A program made the translations under genes and the position numbers. Positions 6,214 through 8,085 of a DNA stretch of 8,085 nucleotides are shown one piece after another. How positions within the stretch are numbered: the stretch's first letter is position 1; every line of letters begins with the position of its first letter. The notes beneath the pieces are model-generated. The model was not told the origin of the DNA. It worked only from the letters and a program-made list of their open reading frames with translations, and did no database searches. Source of the stretch: Bacteroidota bacterium (lineage in GTDB: Bacteria > Bacteroidota > Rhodothermia > Rhodothermales > Rubricoccaceae). The DNA is taken from assembly GCA_022564455.1 (NCBI GenBank), contig JADFLK010000085.1:1-8085 (forward strand), written 5' to 3'.

Positions 6214-7938
6214 ATGGCCCGCGTCGATGTCGTCATGCCCAAGATGGGCGAAAGCGTCATGGAAGGCACCGTTCTGGAATGGAAAAAGCAGATCGGTGAC
6301 ATCATCGAGTTGGACGAGACGCTACTGGAAATTTCTACTGACAAAGTGGACTCCGAGATACCCGCCCCTGCTGCCGGAAAGCTTGTCGAGATTCTCGTTC
6401 AGGAAGGGGATACGGTAGATGTCGGCACGCCCATTGCCGTCATCGATTCGGATGTGAATGCGGAAATTGCTACAGGAGGCGGTGATCCCGCTCCAGCCGA
6501 AGAGCCCGTTGTGGAAAAATCTATCCCCGAGCCCGAGGCACCCGCAACTGCGGGCGGGAATGGGGCTGCGCCCTCCGCTGCCCCTGCTGGAGGCGGCGAG
6601 CGCGTGAACGTGGTGATGCCCAAGATGGGCGAATCCGTAATGGAAGGCACCGTACTCTCGTGGGCCAAGCAGGTTGGCGACGAGGTGGAACTCGACGAAA
6701 CGCTGCTGGAGATTTCCACAGACAAGGTGGATTCCGAGATTCCCAGTCCGGCGGCCGGCGTACTTGTGGAAATTCTCGTTCCAGAAGGAGAGACCGTGGA
6801 TGTCGGTACGCCCATCGCCGTTATAGCTTCTGGGGATGGCGCAGCGATTCCGGCGGCTACCCCAGCGGCAACGCCCGCTCCCGAGCCGGTACCTCAACCC
6901 GCTGCATCACCGACCCCCGCTCCTTCCGGCGACGGCGCAGCAATACCCGTTGTCACTACTCCCGTTGCCGCTGGGGCGCCCATCCAGCGTCGCGGTTCGG
7001 ACGGCCGGTTCTATTCTCCGCTCGTACGCTCGATCGCCGAGACGGAAGGGCTCTCGATGGGCGAACTGGAGGCCATCGCCGGCACCGGCGCCGACGGCCG
7101 GGTTACGAAGAGCGACGTGATGGGCTACCTCCATAATAGAGGTGCGCAGCCCGCTGCAGTTCCTGCTCCGAAAGCAGTTCCGACGCCGGTCGCGGTTCCC
7201 GCTGTTTCGAAAGAGGGCGGCGCACGTGTCGAAGTCATCGAGATGAACCGGATGCGCCAGCTCATCGCTGAGCACATGACGCGCTCCAAGGCGACGAGCG
7301 CCCACGTGACGTCGTTCACGGAGATCGACATGACCGGAGTCGTGGCGCACCGTGAGAAGCACAAGGCGGATTTCCTGGCTCGTGAGGGCACGAAGCTCAC
7401 CTACACGCCGTATTTCCTCTATGCGGCCATCGAGCCCATACGCGCCCATCCGCTGATGAACTCGTCGGTGGAGGGCACGCGGATCATGGTCAAGAAGGAC
7501 TTCCACATCGGCATCGCCGTAGCCATCGGCTCCAAGGGGCTGCTCGTTCCGGTCGTCCGAAACGCGGGCCAGCACAATCTGACGGGCCTCGCGCACGCCG
7601 TAGCCGACCTCGCCGACCGCGCCCGCAACAAGCAACTGCTGCCGGACGAGCTGCAGGGCGGCACCTTCACCATCACCAACGTGGGCTCCCTGGGCTCGCT
7701 GATGGGGACGCCCATTATCAACCAGCCGCAGGTGGCCATCCTCTCGCCGGGGGCCATCGTCAAGCGGCCGGTGGTGGTGGAAGACCCGGTGCTGGGCGAC
7801 GTGATCGCCATCCGCCAGATGATGTACGTCTCGCTCAGCGACGGCCCCCGACTCATCGACGGCGCAATGGCGGCGTCGTTTCTGCGCGCGTACAAGGAGA
7901 GCCTCGAAGAGATCGTACCGGACAGCACGCTGTTCTGA
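6214..7938 (+). CDS. 2-oxo acid dehydrogenase complex E2 component (dihydrolipoamide acyltransferase) with altered active-site motif
   Basis: E2 is the core of the pyruvate, 2-oxoglutarate or branched-chain 2-oxo acid dehydrogenase complexes; it passes the acyl group from E1 on a lipoyl arm to CoA. The protein has 574 residues: lipoyl domain 1 (2-78, lipoyl-lysine K44 in STDKVDSEIP), a Pro/Ala linker, lipoyl domain 2 (129-205, K171), a longer Pro/Ala linker, an E3-binding domain (about 266-309, FYSPLVRSIAETEGLSMGEL...GTGADGRVTKSDV), a third linker and the catalytic domain (about 339-574). In the catalytic domain DFHIGIAVAIGSKGLLVPVVR and TITNVGSLGSLMGTPIINQP are normal, but the motif usually reading DHRxxDG is GPRLIDG: P545 stands where the general-base His belongs, while D549 is kept. 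No Shine-Dalgarno; ATG at 6214 begins the first lipoyl domain. Two lipoyl domains recall actinobacterial SucB-type E2s, but the substrate cannot be assigned, and no E1 or E3 gene is in the window. Confidence 0.95.
   Translation: MARVDVVMPKMGESVMEGTVLEWKKQIGDIIELDETLLEISTDKVDSEIPAPAAGKLVEILVQEGDTVDVGTPIAVIDSDVNAEIATGGGDPAPAEEPVVEKSIPEPEAPATAGGNGAAPSAAPAGGGERVNVVMPKMGESVMEGTVLSWAKQVGDEVELDETLLEISTDKVDSEIPSPAAGVLVEILVPEGETVDVGTPIAVIASGDGAAIPAATPAATPAPEPVPQPAASPTPAPSGDGAAIPVVTTPVAAGAPIQRRGSDGRFYSPLVRSIAETEGLSMGELEAIAGTGADGRVTKSDVMGYLHNRGAQPAAVPAPKAVPTPVAVPAVSKEGGARVEVIEMNRMRQLIAEHMTRSKATSAHVTSFTEIDMTGVVAHREKHKADFLAREGTKLTYTPYFLYAAIEPIRAHPLMNSSVEGTRIMVKKDFHIGIAVAIGSKGLLVPVVRNAGQHNLTGLAHAVADLADRARNKQLLPDELQGGTFTITNVGSLGSLMGTPIINQPQVAILSPGAIVKRPVVVEDPVLGDVIAIRQMMYVSLSDGPRLIDGAMAASFLRAYKESLEEIVPDSTLF
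6217..6828 (+). repeat. Tandem lipoyl-domain duplication inside the E2 gene
   Basis: 6217-6447 and 6598-6828 encode two 77-residue lipoyl domains that are offset by exactly 127 codons and differ at 12 of 77 residues (about 84 percent identical). The core from VVMPKMGESVMEGTVL to the lipoyl lysine and beyond is almost unchanged, while many third codon bases differ. This points to an old duplication kept similar by selection or occasional conversion rather than a recent copy. Confidence 0.85.
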
Positions 7939-8085
7939 GGGCTGAACGATGAAAGGTGAAGGCTGAAGAGAGCCAGGGGAAGGGAAAAGGGTGAAGTAAA
8001 AAGGAAAAGGTGAAAAGCGACGTAAAGAGGAGTTAAAAATCTGGCCCTTAAATGTCGCTGAATTTCAGTCTTCTGAATGTTGAAG
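7939..8085. repeat. Purine-rich, short-repeat intergenic region after E2
   Basis: The plus strand from 7939 to about 8035 is almost all purine and repeats variants of g(g/c)tgaa: at 7941-7946, 7955-7960, 7962-7967, 7990-7995 and 8009-8014. There is no open frame of note and no hairpin with a T-run to end the E2 transcript; a weak 6-bp inverted repeat agcgac/gtcgct (8016-8021 and 8054-8059) is the only pairing seen. It looks like degenerate low-complexity intergenic repeat sequence; the next gene is outside the window. Confidence 0.45.

Noticed and set aside
6322..6897. Long minus-strand open frames opposite the E2 gene
   Set aside because: They are antisense shadows of GC-rich coding sequence and show no recognisable domain.

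Overview
The window looks like the chromosome of a GC-rich member of the Bacteroidota, most likely a marine or halophilic Rhodothermales-type (Rhodothermota) bacterium. This is inferred from three things: protein style (K+-dependent membrane pyrophosphatase, two-lipoyl E2), start regions that mostly lack a Shine-Dalgarno sequence, and one good candidate for the Bacteroidota promoter type TTG-N17-TAnnTTTG. No rRNA or other decisive marker is present, so the taxonomy is tentative.

Layout. Positions 1-1948 carry a plus-strand housekeeping cluster in a widespread bacterial order: the 3' end of prs (PRPP synthetase), rplY/ctc (ribosomal protein L25, long CTC type with an acidic tail) and pth (peptidyl-tRNA hydrolase). 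After a 106-bp gap comes hppA (2055-4328), a membrane-bound ion-pumping pyrophosphatase. Its residues point to the K+-dependent and probably Na+-transporting class. It ends in an unusual hydrophilic tail of about 58 residues. Two hairpins follow it, the second a clear intrinsic terminator whose T-tract runs into the stop codon of the convergent gene.

Positions 4423-5099 hold a minus-strand type II toxin-antitoxin pair: a FitA/VapB-like ribbon-helix-helix antitoxin followed by a VapC PIN-domain toxin with a 4-bp ATGA overlap. On the plus strand again, 5252-6103 encodes a membrane-anchored diheme cytochrome c. Positions 6214-7938 encode a 2-oxo acid dehydrogenase E2 (dihydrolipoamide acyltransferase) with two near-identical lipoyl domains, an E3-binding domain and a catalytic domain. 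The window ends in a purine-rich, repeat-like intergenic stretch.

How the genes relate: prs, rplY and pth support nucleotide supply and translation. The pyrophosphatase recovers energy from PPi made by biosynthesis. The cytochrome and E2 belong to respiration and central carbon metabolism, but their partner subunits are not in the window. I see no new multi-gene system. The most notable single observation is that the E2 catalytic motif, normally DHRxxDG, reads GPRLIDG here, so the catalytic histidine is replaced by proline. Other points of interest are related short repeats in two intergenic gaps, a strong hairpin before pth, and a perfect 10-bp palindrome inside the probable E2 promoter. No stretch over 300 bases lacks a gene.
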